Of a DNA stretch of 64,000 nucleotides, positions 18,155 through 29,255 are shown piece after piece. How positions within the stretch are numbered: the stretch's first letter is position 1; each line of letters begins with the position of its first letter. The notes under the pieces are model-generated. The model was not told where the DNA came from and did no database searches. It saw only the letters and a program-made list of their open reading frames with translations. A program made the translations under genes and the position numbers. The stretch is from AC-32 sp963754265 (lineage in GTDB: Bacteria; Actinomycetota; Thermoleophilia; Gaiellales; Gaiellaceae), in assembly GCA_963754265.1 (NCBI GenBank), contig CAVWFB010000015.1, forward strand, positions 124,001 to 188,000. Direction: 5' to 3'.

Positions 18155-18475
18155 TCAGGGCTCGGCGCGGTCCTCGACCAGGAAGTCGTGGATCTCCGCG
18201 AGATCGTCGAGAGCCGTCTGAATGTCCTCTGCGTCGATCTTCGTCGTCTCGGCCGCGCGCGCGATCTCGCGGGCGGCGAAGAAGTCGCTGACGATGTCGC
18301 GGCTCTCGTCCTGCACGACGACGGGGTTCTCCAGGTCGAAGCCGCGGTCGGCCAGCATCTGTTCGATCAGGTTGACGATCTCGGGGAGCGCTTCGTCGGG
18401 CGAATCGGCGGCGTCCTCCTGGAGCTGCGCCCACTGGCTCTCCCACTCGTGCAGGTCGAGACCCGGCTCGCTCAT
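18155..18475 (-). CDS. conserved hypothetical acidic protein (106 aa)
   Basis: Starts at ATG 18475 with 'MSEPGLDLHEWESQWAQLQE'. The protein is acidic and mostly helical, with 'DSPDEALPEIVNLIEQMLADRG' and 'EIARAAETTKIDAEDIQTALDDL'. Similar small proteins are common in Gaiellales/Solirubrobacterales-type genomes, with no assigned function. An upstream in-frame ATG (18553) would add 26 residues of different composition and has no better ribosome site. Confidence 0.65.
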   Translation of the reverse strand: MSEPGLDLHEWESQWAQLQEDAADSPDEALPEIVNLIEQMLADRGFDLENPVVVQDESRDIVSDFFAAREIARAAETTKIDAEDIQTALDDLAEIHDFLVEDRAEP

Positions 18476-18637
18476 TTTCGGCTCCGCGATAGCATCGTCG
18501 GCAGTTTCTCGTGCCCGGCCCAATTTCGCAAGAAACCGCGCGAAGTCGTGCACCGAGGACGCGGACCGTGACCTTCTCGTATCTGAGACACAAGAGCGGG
18601 AGAGCCGAAAAGGTCGGTCACCAGTTGCGCTGCACCA

Positions 18638-20233
18638 CTAGCGCGACCGCGTTGAGGTGGGTGCAGAGCTCGCCAATCCGACTCGAGCTGATGCCGGGGG
18701 TGCGAGGTGCCCGTGGACGAACTGCACCGCCATCGACCCTTCGCCGACGGCTGCCGCGCAACGTTTGCTCGATCCGGACCGGACGTCGCCGGCGGCGAAG
18801 ATGCCGGGCACGCTCGTCTCTAGCAGGTTGTCCGCGCCAGCGGCGTCGCCGGTCAGGATGAACCCGTCGGCATCGCGTGCGACGGCGTCGTCGAGCCATT
18901 CCGTGCACGGTTGCGCGCCGAGGAAGAGGAAGAGGAACGAGAATGGCAGCTGCTCACCGCTCTTCAGCGTGACCGCCTCGAGCTGCCCGTCCGCTCCGTG
19001 GAGGGCGGAGATCTCGCTGCGGTCGCGCACGGCTACGCCGTAGCGGTCGAGGTCGCCGATCAGGTAGGCAGACATCGTCTCGCTCAGGTCGGCGCGGCGG
19101 TGCAGTAGCGTCACCAGCGCACCGCCGCGTGCGAGCCAAACGGCGGCTTGTCCTGCGGAGTTGCCGCCGCCGACGACAGCGACACGCGAGGCGCCGCACA
19201 GCTGCGCCTCGGGCGGCCCGGCCGCGTAGAACACGCTCACGCCTTCGTAGTCCGCGAGATCGTCGAGCGGAAGGCGCCGGTAGTTGGCGCCGGTGGCGAG
19301 CACGACGGCGCGTGCGGCGATCACCTGCCCCTCTTCCAAGCGGACCGTGTGTCTTCCGTTGCCGGGTTCGAGCCCGACGGCGCGGTAGGGGGTAGCGGGT
19401 CGGGCGCCGAACTTGCGCGCCTGGCTGACGGCGCGGCTGGTCAGCTCGGTGCCACTGATGCCGGCCGGGAAGCCGAGGTAGTTCTCGATCCGGCGCGACG
19501 ATCCGGCCTGACCGCCGAGCGCGGTGCTCTCGACGATCAGCGTGTCGAGCCCCTCGGAGGCGCCGTAGACCGCGGCGGTGAGGCCGGCGGGACCGCCGCC
19601 CACGACGAGCAGGTCGACTTCCTCGTGCGGCGACAGCTCGCGGCCGACCCCGAGCGCGCGCAGCACTTCGCCTCGCGAGGGACGCGACAGCTCGACGCCG
19701 CCAGGCAGTCGCACGAGCGGCGGCTCCGCTCCGTCCGGCGGCGCGGTCTCGTGCCAGGTAAACGGGAGCCGGTTGGCGCGGACGAAGTCGAGCATCTGCA
19801 TGGTGGCTTCCGACGAGCGAGGCCCGACGATCTCGACGCCGATGCCCTGGACGCGCTGGAGCGCCTCCCGCCGAGCGATGAAGGTCGAGAGGACGAGGTC
19901 GCTGAGCGGTCCGTCGTCGAACAGCAGTGCGCGCAACGCCTCGCGATCGACCGCGATGTACCGCAGCGGTTTGGTCACGACCGCCGTCACGAACACGGTC
20001 TGTCCCGACAGGAGGTTCAGTTCGCCGAGAAAGCTCGAGGCGCCGTGGCGGACGATCTCGTTGCCGGCCGCGTCAAGGATCGCCACCTCACCCTCACGGA
20101 TGGCGATGAACGGATACGCCCGGTCGCCGACCTGGTACAGCGCGTCGCCGACGGCGGCCGTCCGCTCCTCGCCCAGCCCCGCAAGCGTCGCCAGCTGCGA
20201 GGCCGACAGCGAGGGGATGGGGGGAACTGCCAT
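18638..20233 (-). CDS. FAD-dependent oxidoreductase with N-terminal cyclic-nucleotide-binding domain
   Basis: 531 aa. Residues 1-130 form a cNMP-binding beta-roll ('DALYQVGDRAYPFIAIREGEV', 'GELNLLSGQTVFVTAVV'); a linker (about 130-195) has glutaredoxin-like character; residues 200-510 are a thioredoxin-reductase-like flavoprotein with two dinucleotide motifs ('VVGGGPAGLTAAVYGASEGL' and 'VAVVGGGNSAGQAAV') and the FAD motif 'VPGIFAAGDVR'. The catalytic CxxC of TrxR is missing; the region reads 'YAAGPPEAQLCG'. Such fusions are known in actinobacteria and may couple cyclic-nucleotide or redox sensing to NAD(P)H oxidation. ATG start at 20233. Confidence 0.85.
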   Translation of the reverse strand: MAVPPIPSLSASQLATLAGLGEERTAAVGDALYQVGDRAYPFIAIREGEVAILDAAGNEIVRHGASSFLGELNLLSGQTVFVTAVVTKPLRYIAVDREALRALLFDDGPLSDLVLSTFIARREALQRVQGIGVEIVGPRSSEATMQMLDFVRANRLPFTWHETAPPDGAEPPLVRLPGGVELSRPSRGEVLRALGVGRELSPHEEVDLLVVGGGPAGLTAAVYGASEGLDTLIVESTALGGQAGSSRRIENYLGFPAGISGTELTSRAVSQARKFGARPATPYRAVGLEPGNGRHTVRLEEGQVIAARAVVLATGANYRRLPLDDLADYEGVSVFYAAGPPEAQLCGASRVAVVGGGNSAGQAAVWLARGGALVTLLHRRADLSETMSAYLIGDLDRYGVAVRDRSEISALHGADGQLEAVTLKSGEQLPFSFLFLFLGAQPCTEWLDDAVARDADGFILTGDAAGADNLLETSVPGIFAAGDVRSGSSKRCAAAVGEGSMAVQFVHGHLAPPASARVGLASSAPTSTRSR

Positions 20234-20378
20234 CGGTCGAGCCTAGCCACGCGCCGTCGGTCTGCGTCGAGCGCCGCTCAGGCGGCCGCGCGAATGCATT
20301 TAAGAAATCGCAGGTTCGTGCGATGTCGGCAGACCGGTGCACCCCGACACTGAGAGGGATGAAGGAGGGGACAGTCAG

Positions 20379-21230
20379 GTGAGCGCCGAGGCGGTGTCCC
20401 CGATCACGACGTATTTTCGAGTCTGCGACGGGGTGCGGGTGAGGTTCGCCGATGACAAAGCAGACTCGGACATCACCGTGATGCTGGTGGCGCCGTGGCC
20501 CGAAAGCCTTTGGGCTTTCCGTCGCATCTGGCATGGCGTCGCGGCAGTCGGTCGGGTGGTCGCCATCGACCTGCCGGGATTCGGCCATTCGGACGGTCGT
20601 CCCGAATTGATTGCGCCGGACGCCTCGGGAGCGTTCCTGGCCCGTCTGATCGAAGAGTGGGGCTTGGGAGCTCCGCACGTCGTCGGCCCTGACGTCGGCA
20701 CGGCCGCAGCGCTCTTCCTTGCCGCGAGGGCTCCGGAGCGCGTCACGAGCTTGACCGTCGGCGGTGGCGCGGTCCGTTTCCCGATTGAGGCGGGCGGCGC
20801 GCTGAAGGACATCATCGAGGCGCCGAGTTTGGACGTCGTGCGCGGGCTGGATGCCAGGACCAACATCGGCTACGCGGTCGAGGCAGCTGCCTCGAGCGAC
20901 AGCGAGCCCGACGTCCACGAGGACTATGTCAGCGCCTACGACCTCGGGCGCTTCGCGGAGTCTGCCCGGTTCGTGCGGCATTACCCCCAGCAGAATCCGG
21001 TGTTGCGCGATCTCCTACCGACGATCACCACGCCCACCCAGATCGTGGCCGGGCGCGAGGATGACCTCGTGCCCTGGTCGAACAACCAGTACCTCGACGA
21101 GCTCCTCCCGAACAGCGAGATCCATCCTCTCGAGGCCGGTCACTTCGCATGGGAGCAAGCAGCTGCCGACTACGGCCGCCTGGTGGTCGACTGGGTCAAC
21201 GGCGGGTATCGGCGCGTCTTAGCGGGCTAA
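20379..21230 (+). CDS. alpha/beta hydrolase, probable aspartate-nucleophile type
   Basis: 283 aa from GTG 20379, with 'gaaggagggg' 9 nt upstream. The fold is clear: oxyanion region 'LVAPWPESLWAFRRI', 'VVAIDLPGFGHSDG', nucleophile elbow 'HVVGPDVGTAAALF', acid region 'IVAGREDDLVPW' and catalytic His in 'PLEAGHFAWEQ'. The elbow reads G-P-D-V-G, so the nucleophile is Asp and not Ser, as in epoxide hydrolases and haloalkane/haloacetate dehalogenases. The substrate is unknown. Confidence 0.82.
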   Translation: MSAEAVSPITTYFRVCDGVRVRFADDKADSDITVMLVAPWPESLWAFRRIWHGVAAVGRVVAIDLPGFGHSDGRPELIAPDASGAFLARLIEEWGLGAPHVVGPDVGTAAALFLAARAPERVTSLTVGGGAVRFPIEAGGALKDIIEAPSLDVVRGLDARTNIGYAVEAAASSDSEPDVHEDYVSAYDLGRFAESARFVRHYPQQNPVLRDLLPTITTPTQIVAGREDDLVPWSNNQYLDELLPNSEIHPLEAGHFAWEQAAADYGRLVVDWVNGGYRRVLAG

Positions 21231-21276
21231 CTAAGGAGGCTGGCACGGCGCCGCGCTCCGGTCTCGCACGATCAGG

Positions 21277-21852
21277 ATGAGCAGCGATGTGATCATCGGG
21301 CACGACGGGAAGCCACGGTGCGTCTGGGCCGGCGCCGGCGATACGGCCTTCGGCCGGTACCACGACGAGGTCTGGGGTACCCGGACCTACGACGAGTCCG
21401 CGCTGTTCGAGGCGCTCACTCTGGGCGTGTTCCAGGTTGGGTTGAGCTGGTCGATCGTGTTCGGGAAGCGGGACGCGTTCCGGAAGGCATTCCGGAGCTT
21501 CGACGTCGCCAAGGTCTCGGCGATGACCGAGCGGGATGTCGACCGACTAGTGCAGGACGCCTCGATCATCCGTAACCGCGGCAAGATCCAGGCGACTGTC
21601 GAGAACGCCCGCGCAATGACGTCGGCTTCGCCGAGCCTCGCCGAGCTCGCGAAGTCCAATGAGTTCACCCGCACGTCGGCTCCGAGGTCTCTCGCTGACC
21701 TACCCACGTCCACCCCGGAGGCGGAGGCTTTCGCGAAGCAGTTGAAGTTGCAGGGGTACCGCTTCGTCGGGCCGACGAGCGTGTACGCGTTCATGCAGAA
21801 CATCGGCGTCGTCAACGACCACCTCCATGGATGCTTCCGCGCGGCCGACTAG
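21277..21852 (+). CDS. tag: DNA-3-methyladenine glycosylase I
   Basis: 191 aa. Tag-type helix-hairpin-helix glycosylase: 'RCVWAG' and 'YHDEVWGTRTYDESALFE' at the N-terminus, 'LSWSIVFGKRDAFRKAF', 'IIRNRGKIQATVENA' and 'FVGPTSVYAFMQNIGVVNDH' near the C-terminus. The zinc ligands of Tag are all present: Cys and His in RCVW/YHDEVWG and His/Cys in 'DHLHGCF'. The enzyme removes 3-methyladenine from alkylated DNA. Together with ogt nearby it gives the region two alkylation-repair genes, though they are not in one operon. Confidence 0.92.
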   Translation: MSSDVIIGHDGKPRCVWAGAGDTAFGRYHDEVWGTRTYDESALFEALTLGVFQVGLSWSIVFGKRDAFRKAFRSFDVAKVSAMTERDVDRLVQDASIIRNRGKIQATVENARAMTSASPSLAELAKSNEFTRTSAPRSLADLPTSTPEAEAFAKQLKLQGYRFVGPTSVYAFMQNIGVVNDHLHGCFRAAD

Positions 21853-21985
21853 CCCGGCAACGCGTCAGTTTTGCGCCAGTGAGCACCAGTCTCAGGCGGT
21901 CTCTAGCGGTTTCAAGCGGCATGATGAGAACGGCTCCGAGGCGGCCGAAACCCCTAGCAGAGCGGGTCTTGCCTCATCTGGGCTA

Positions 21986-22058
21986 CAGGGGCGGCAGGAC
22001 TCGAACCTGCAACCCCCGGTTTTGGAGACCGGTGCTCTGCCAGTTGAGCTACGCCCCT
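21986..22058 (-). tRNA. tRNA-Trp (CCA anticodon)
   Basis: On the minus strand the acceptor stem AGGGGCG/CGCCCCT, D arm TAGCTCAACTGGCAGAGCA, anticodon loop CTCCAAA between CCGGT and ACCGG, and T arm with GGTTCGAGTCC all fold. Discriminator base is G; CCA is not encoded. 73 nt. Confidence 0.95.
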
Positions 22059-22105
22059 AGAGGTTGCGCGAGCGATTGTAGCCGCGCCCCTTCTAGAGTC
22101 TTGGC

Positions 22106-22303
22106 ATGGCTCCGCCCCCGCCAAGGCCCGCGCTCGGGGCGCTCTTTCTCGTTCTGGCAATCGCGTTCGCCGGGATCGCCGCGGCCGCGGCCGAAGCCGT
22201 CGACAGCAACCACGGCCTGGTGGTGCTCGTCGTGGCGGCCGGGGCCATCGCGCTCTGGCTGCTCACCCTCGCGTTGCGGAACCTGAGGAGAAAACCGGAC
22301 TAG
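22106..22303 (+). CDS. small two-helix membrane protein (65 aa)
   Basis: ATG 22106 opens a 65-aa protein: proline-rich start, helix 'ALGALFLVLAIAFAGIAAAA', polar turn 'EAVDSNHG', second helix 'LVVLVVAAGAIALWLLTLAL' and a basic end 'RNLRRKPD'. It lies 16 nt before the sigma-factor gene and may share its promoter. Function unknown. Confidence 0.6.
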   Translation: MAPPPPRPALGALFLVLAIAFAGIAAAAAEAVDSNHGLVVLVVAAGAIALWLLTLALRNLRRKPD

Positions 22304-22319
22304 GCCGTATTCTCTACCG

Positions 22320-23108
22320 ATGGCCGCCGACGAGACGCAGGCGCTCTGGCGCGAATACGCCAAGAGCAAGGACCAGGGAGCTCGCGACCGGCTCATCCTC
22401 ACGTACGCGCCGCTCGTCAAGTACGTGGCCGGACGCCTCGGGAGCGGCCTGCCCGCGCACGTCGACGAGAACGACCTCGTCTCGTACGGCCTCCTGGGCC
22501 TGATCGGGGCGATCGAGCGCTTCGACCCGAACCGCGACATCAAGTTCGAGACCTACGCCATCGCGCGCATCAAGGGCTCGATCATCGACGAGCTGCGCGC
22601 GATGGACTGGGTTCCCCGCTCGGTCCGATCTCGCGCGCGCGACATCGAGCGGGCGATCGGGGAGCTCGAGCGCAAGCTCCACCGCGCGCCGACCGACGAG
22701 GAGATCGCGGAGAAGCTCGGAGTCTCGACCGACGATCTGAACGACAGCCTGACCGAGATCGGCCGCTCGTCGATCGCAGCCCTCGACGAGCTCTGGACGA
22801 TCTCGTCGGGAGGCGGCGGCGACCAGGTCGCCCTGATCGACACGCTCGAGGACACCCAGGGCCCGGAGCCGCAATCCGAGCTGGCGCAGACCGAGCTGAA
22901 GGAGGCGCTGGGCGAGGCGATCGCCCGACTTCCCGAACGCGAGAAGCTCGTGGTCACGCTCTACTACTACGAGGAGCTGACCCTGCGTGAGATCGGCGAA
23001 GTGCTCGGCGTCACCGAGTCGCGTGTCTCGCAGCTGCACACGAAAGCGATCCTCCGCCTGAAGGCCCGCCTGGCCGGCTCGCCCACGCGCGAGCCCCTCG
23101 GCCGCTAG
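22320..23108 (+). CDS. whiG: RNA polymerase sigma factor, FliA/WhiG family
   Basis: 262 aa with regions 2, 3 and 4. Region 2 reads 'VDENDLVSYGLLGLIGAIERFDP' and 'FETYAIARIKGSIIDELRAMDWVPRSVR' (in parts), the diagnostic sigma-28 pattern; region 3 'EKLGVSTDDLNDSL' follows; region 4 ends 'LTLREIGEVLGVTESRVSQLHTKA'. In streptomycetes WhiG controls sporulation genes; in motile bacteria FliA controls flagella. No flagellar gene is in the window, so the regulon here is unknown. ATG 22320. Confidence 0.9.
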   Translation: MAADETQALWREYAKSKDQGARDRLILTYAPLVKYVAGRLGSGLPAHVDENDLVSYGLLGLIGAIERFDPNRDIKFETYAIARIKGSIIDELRAMDWVPRSVRSRARDIERAIGELERKLHRAPTDEEIAEKLGVSTDDLNDSLTEIGRSSIAALDELWTISSGGGGDQVALIDTLEDTQGPEPQSELAQTELKEALGEAIARLPEREKLVVTLYYYEELTLREIGEVLGVTESRVSQLHTKAILRLKARLAGSPTREPLGR

Positions 23109-23196
23109 CAGCGGCGGCAGCCGGGGTGTAGATTTCCTTCCTGGCCGTTCCGTTTGTCCGGGAAAAAGGGCAAACACGTTCCGTGAGAGGAGGGCC

Positions 23197-23273
23197 ATGA
23201 GCGACGAATCGTGCTGTTTGAGCATTTCGCAGCCCGAGAGTCGAGGGGTCAATTCGAGAAAGGACGGAGATAC

Positions 23274-23277
<4 letters not shown>
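23197..23277 (+). CDS. 26-aa leader peptide coupled to the sugar-binding protein gene
   Basis: ATG 23197 follows a strong Shine-Dalgarno sequence (agaggaggg). The peptide MSDESCCLSISQPESRGVNS plus six residues ends in TGA at 23275, overlapping the GTG of the binding-protein gene as GTGA. The perfect coupling suggests that translation of this frame controls entry into the transporter operon. It could also simply be the native ribosome-loading site. Confidence 0.5.
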
Positions 23278-24626
<1,349 letters not shown>

Positions 24627-24639
24627 GTTCCTAGGCGAA

Positions 24640-24673
24640 ACGAGGGAGGATGGCGTCTGTCATCCTCCCTCGT
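24640..24673 (+). terminator. intercistronic hairpin between binding-protein and permease genes
   Basis: ACGAGGGAGGATG and its exact reverse complement enclose an 8-base loop (13-bp stem). There is no T-run, and the stem ends 5 nt before the permease ATG. In other sugar-uptake operons such a hairpin protects the upstream message and lowers expression of the permeases relative to the binding protein. Confidence 0.6.
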
Positions 24674-24678
24674 TCCAG

Positions 24679-25617
24679 ATGAGCTCGGTAGCCACGCCCG
24701 CACCCGCTCCCCGCCGCCGGCGGCCCCGTAGGACGAAGCTCCAACGACGCCAGACGCGCATCGGCTGGGTGCTGCTCGTGCCGGCGCTCGCGGTCGTCGC
24801 GTTCGTCGCGATCTATCCCCTCGGGAAGACCGTCTACCAGAGCTTCACGAACCAGGAGTTCCTGGCCGGCCTGGAGCCGACGAAGTGGGTCGGGCTCGAC
24901 AACTACCGCACCCTCTGGCACGACCCCGCCTTCCGGCACTCCGTCTGGGTGACGGTGAAGTTCACGCTGATCACCGTCTCCTTCGAGTTCGTGCTCGGGC
25001 TGATCATCGCGCTGGTCGTGAACTCGCACTTCAGAGGTCGCGGCCTGATGCGCGCGGTCATGCTCGTGCCGTGGGCGATTCCGACGGTCGTGGCCGCGAA
25101 GATCTGGCAGTGGATGCTCGACGACGTCTTCGGCGTCGTCAACGACCTGCTGATGAAGCTCCACATCATCTCTCACCCACATGCCTGGATCTCGGACCCG
25201 GCCACCTCGCTCGCCTCGGTCTCCGCGGTCGACATCTGGAAGACGACGCCGTTCGTCGCGCTGCTCCTCCTGGCGGGCCTGCAGGTCATCCCGAGGGACC
25301 TGTACGAGGCGGCCGACGTCGATGGCGCTAGCCCGCTGCAGCAGTTCTGGCGGATCACGCTGCCGCTGCTGAAACCGGCCATCCTCGTGACGTTGATCTT
25401 CCGGACCCTCGACGCGCTGCGCGTCTTCGACGTCTTCTTCGTCTTCTTCGGCAACCGCGCCGACACGCAGACGATGGCGATCTACGCCCAGGGCACGATC
25501 GTTCAAGATGGGCACGTCGGCTACGGCGCGGCGATCAGCGTTGCGATCTTCCTGATCATCGGGCTCTTCGTCATCATCTACGTGACCTTCATGCGGGTGA
25601 CGGGGGACGACGAATGA
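24679..25617 (+). CDS. sugar ABC transporter permease (MalF/UgpA type)
   Basis: 312 aa, six main helices. The N-terminus is strongly basic ('PRRRRPRRTKLQRRQTR'), the first helix 'IGWVLLVPALAVVAFVAIYPL' follows, and the EAA loop reads 'YEAADVDGASPLQQFWRITLPLLKP', the site that contacts the ATPase. Preceding 'WKTTPFVALLLLAGLQ' is typical of MalF-type permeases. Its stop overlaps the next start as ATGA. Confidence 0.92.
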   Translation: MSSVATPAPAPRRRRPRRTKLQRRQTRIGWVLLVPALAVVAFVAIYPLGKTVYQSFTNQEFLAGLEPTKWVGLDNYRTLWHDPAFRHSVWVTVKFTLITVSFEFVLGLIIALVVNSHFRGRGLMRAVMLVPWAIPTVVAAKIWQWMLDDVFGVVNDLLMKLHIISHPHAWISDPATSLASVSAVDIWKTTPFVALLLLAGLQVIPRDLYEAADVDGASPLQQFWRITLPLLKPAILVTLIFRTLDALRVFDVFFVFFGNRADTQTMAIYAQGTIVQDGHVGYGAAISVAIFLIIGLFVIIYVTFMRVTGDDE

Positions 25618-26528
25618 GCACCGCAGCAGAGACGACGCGCGCACCGTCGCGGCCCGTCAGCCGCTCGCGGGCGTTCCGGCGCAGTCCCCTCGGCCGCGTG
25701 CTCGTCAAGGTGCCGTTCTGGATCCTCGTCGTCGTGATCTTCATCTACGCGTTGTTCCCCTTCTACTGGGCGCTTCGCTCGGCCTTCATGCCGGCGAGCG
25801 AGCTCTTCGAGACGCCGATCAAGTACTGGCCGAGCGACCCGACGCTGCAGAACTTCCGGGACGTGCTGAGCTCGAATTTCTTCCGGCGCGCACTGCTCAA
25901 CTCGACGATCGTGGCGGGGTCGGTGACGCTGATCTCGCTCGCGATCGGCTCCCTTGCGGCGTACGCGCTGGGCCGCTTCCGTTTCCGCGGCCGCTCATTC
26001 GTGCTCTACCTGATGCTCTCGATGACGATCTTCCCGCAGATCGCGATCCTCGGCGCCCTCTACACGATGATCAGCAACTTCCACCTGTACGACAAGCTCG
26101 GGGCGCTGATCCTCACCTACCTGATCTTCACGCTGCCGTTCACGGTCTGGGTGCTTACTAGCTTCATGCGTGCCCTTCCCGGCGATCTCGAGGAGGCGGC
26201 CTACGTCGATGGGGCGACACCGCTTCAGGTCTTCTGGAAGGTGCTGCTGCCGTTGATCGCGCCTGGGCTCGTGACGACCGGCCTCCTCGCGTTCATCGCC
26301 GCCTGGAACGAGTACCTCTACGCGGTCTCGTTCATCCAGTCGCCGAACAAGTACACGGTCCCGATCGCGATCACCTCGTTCACGGCGAAGGGCGGCAACG
26401 CCTTCCAGGTGCCGTGGGGCCAGATCATGGCGGCGACTATCGTCGTGACCTTGCCGCTGATCGCGGCAACGTTGATCCTGCAGCGCCGCATCCTTGCGGG
26501 CCTGACCGCCGGCGCGGTCAAGGGCTGA
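25614..26528 (+). CDS. sugar ABC transporter permease (MalG/UgpE type)
   Basis: 304 aa. Helix 1 'VPFWILVVVIFIYALFPFYW', then 'TLQNFRDVL', and the EAA loop 'LEEAAYVDGATPLQVFWKVL' followed by 'LPLIAPGLVTTGLLAFIAAWNEYLYA' (in parts) define the MalG group. ATG overlaps the first permease stop. The operon ends here against a hairpin shared with the convergent ATPase gene. Confidence 0.92.
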   Translation: MSTAAETTRAPSRPVSRSRAFRRSPLGRVLVKVPFWILVVVIFIYALFPFYWALRSAFMPASELFETPIKYWPSDPTLQNFRDVLSSNFFRRALLNSTIVAGSVTLISLAIGSLAAYALGRFRFRGRSFVLYLMLSMTIFPQIAILGALYTMISNFHLYDKLGALILTYLIFTLPFTVWVLTSFMRALPGDLEEAAYVDGATPLQVFWKVLLPLIAPGLVTTGLLAFIAAWNEYLYAVSFIQSPNKYTVPIAITSFTAKGGNAFQVPWGQIMAATIVVTLPLIAATLILQRRILAGLTAGAVKG

Positions 26529-26530
26529 CA

Positions 26531-26560
26531 AGGCGGCCGCGGCCTTGCCGGCGCGGCCGC

Positions 26561-26562
<2 letters not shown>
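26531..26562. terminator. bidirectional hairpin between convergent transporter genes
   Basis: AGGCGGCCGCG and its exact reverse complement around a 10-base loop (11-bp GC-only stem). The right arm includes the stop codon of the ATPase gene. It can serve both strands. Confidence 0.55.
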
Positions 26563-27758
<1,196 letters not shown>

Positions 27759-27763
27759 CGGCG

Positions 27764-29179
27764 CTATTTTCTCATGATCTGCGCTGCGTGCGGGGGCAAT
27801 CCGCGCCAGTCGTGTGTCGTGAGCACCGGTTCGCCCGCCGGAGCCTGGCGCTGCTCCGCGGTGGTGTTGACTGCGATGACGTGGTCGCCGCGCTCGTACG
27901 CGACCACGCCCGGCTCTGCGTCGAGCAGCCGAAAGCCCTCGCCGAGGCCGCGGCGAAGCTCGATCAGCCGCCGATAGAGCGCGAGCAGCGACGAGGGGTC
28001 GTCCCGCTGCGACTCGACGTTCCGCTCCGTCGGGTCGAGCACGGGGAGCCACGGCGTTCCGGTCGTGAACCCGCCGGTCGCGCTCGCGTCCCACGGCATC
28101 GGGTGCCGCAGGCCGTCGCGGCCGGCCCGGTCGAAAGGCGGGTCGGCGCCGGGGCCGTTCGCCTGGCCGATCTCGTCACCCTGGTAGACGAAGGCGACTC
28201 CGGGAAGCGTCAGCAGCAGGACGGCGGCAGCCCGGAGGTTCTCGGGCCCGACGCGGGTCGCGAGCCGGTCGAAGTCGTGGTTCGACATCACCCAGGCCAC
28301 GCGTCCGAGCTCCGCCGCCGGCTCGATTGCCGCGCGCAGCCGCTCCGCGTCCCAGGGCGAGAACAGGAGCTCGAACGAGAAGACGAGATCGAGGACCTCC
28401 AGGTAGCGGGTGCATCCGCTCGTCGGCTCGAACACCTCGCCGACGAGCAGTGCGTCTCCGGCGGCCTCCCGGATCGTGCGGAGAGCCTCCACGACCTCGG
28501 GACGGTTGACCGAGTACCGGCGCTCGAGCACGGCTGCGTCCGCGTGCCGCGGGAACGGGAAGGCGCTCGTCGCCGGCGGCTCGTCGCGCAGCTCGGCGTC
28601 CTTGACCATGCGGTCGATCGCGTCGAGCCGGAAGCCGTCGATGCCGCGCTCCAACCAGAACCGGACGATCGACTGCATCGCCTCGACCACTTCCGGATTG
28701 CGCCAGTCGAGGTCCGGCTGCTCCGGATAGAACGAGTGCAGGTACCAGCGCCCGCTCGTCTCGTCGCGGCTCCAGGCCGACCCTCCGAAGGCCGAGACCC
28801 AGTTGTTCGGCGGCCCGTCGACCGGCGACCAGATGTACCAGTCGGGATGCTCGCGGAACCACGGGTGCTCGATCGACGTGTGAGACGGGATCAGGTCGAG
28901 CAGGACGCGGAGACCGCGTTCGTGCGCCGCGGCCACCAGCGCGTCGAGGTCGCCGAGCGTGCCGAGCTGCGGGTCGACCGCGGTGTAGTCCGAAACGTCG
29001 TAGCCGAAGTCCGCGAGGGGAGACGGGTAGATGGGGGAGAGCCAGAAGGCATCGACGCCCAGCCACACGAGGTGATCGAGCCGCTGCGTGATCCCGCGGA
29101 GGTCGCCCACGCCGTCTCCGTCGGAGTCCTGGAACGACCGTGGATAGATCTGGTAGACGACCGCGTCGCGCCACCACAT
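27764..29179 (-). CDS. GH13 alpha-glucosidase / oligo-1,6-glucosidase-like
   Basis: 471 aa from ATG 29179. A (beta/alpha)8 amylase-family enzyme: 'VVYQIYPRSFQDSDGDGVGD', 'GVDAFWLSPIYPSP', 'GFRLDAID' with the nucleophile Asp, 'LVGEVFEP' with the acid/base Glu and 'MSNHDFDRL' with the third Asp. The 'DSDGDGVGDL' calcium loop is of the alpha-glucosidase subtype (AglA/MalL group). It would hydrolyse the alpha-glucosides imported by the adjacent transporter. An upstream in-frame start at 29284 overlaps the EF-G-like gene and adds a non-homologous stretch. Confidence 0.92.
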   Translation of the reverse strand: MWWRDAVVYQIYPRSFQDSDGDGVGDLRGITQRLDHLVWLGVDAFWLSPIYPSPLADFGYDVSDYTAVDPQLGTLGDLDALVAAAHERGLRVLLDLIPSHTSIEHPWFREHPDWYIWSPVDGPPNNWVSAFGGSAWSRDETSGRWYLHSFYPEQPDLDWRNPEVVEAMQSIVRFWLERGIDGFRLDAIDRMVKDAELRDEPPATSAFPFPRHADAAVLERRYSVNRPEVVEALRTIREAAGDALLVGEVFEPTSGCTRYLEVLDLVFSFELLFSPWDAERLRAAIEPAAELGRVAWVMSNHDFDRLATRVGPENLRAAAVLLLTLPGVAFVYQGDEIGQANGPGADPPFDRAGRDGLRHPMPWDASATGGFTTGTPWLPVLDPTERNVESQRDDPSSLLALYRRLIELRRGLGEGFRLLDAEPGVVAYERGDHVIAVNTTAEQRQAPAGEPVLTTHDWRGLPPHAAQIMRK

Positions 29180-29255
29180 GGCGCGGGCAGAATAAAGAGG
29201 GTCCGGGGGTAAGATCGTCGCTGTCGAGTCCCCGTCCGAGGAGGAGCCGTCGCCG

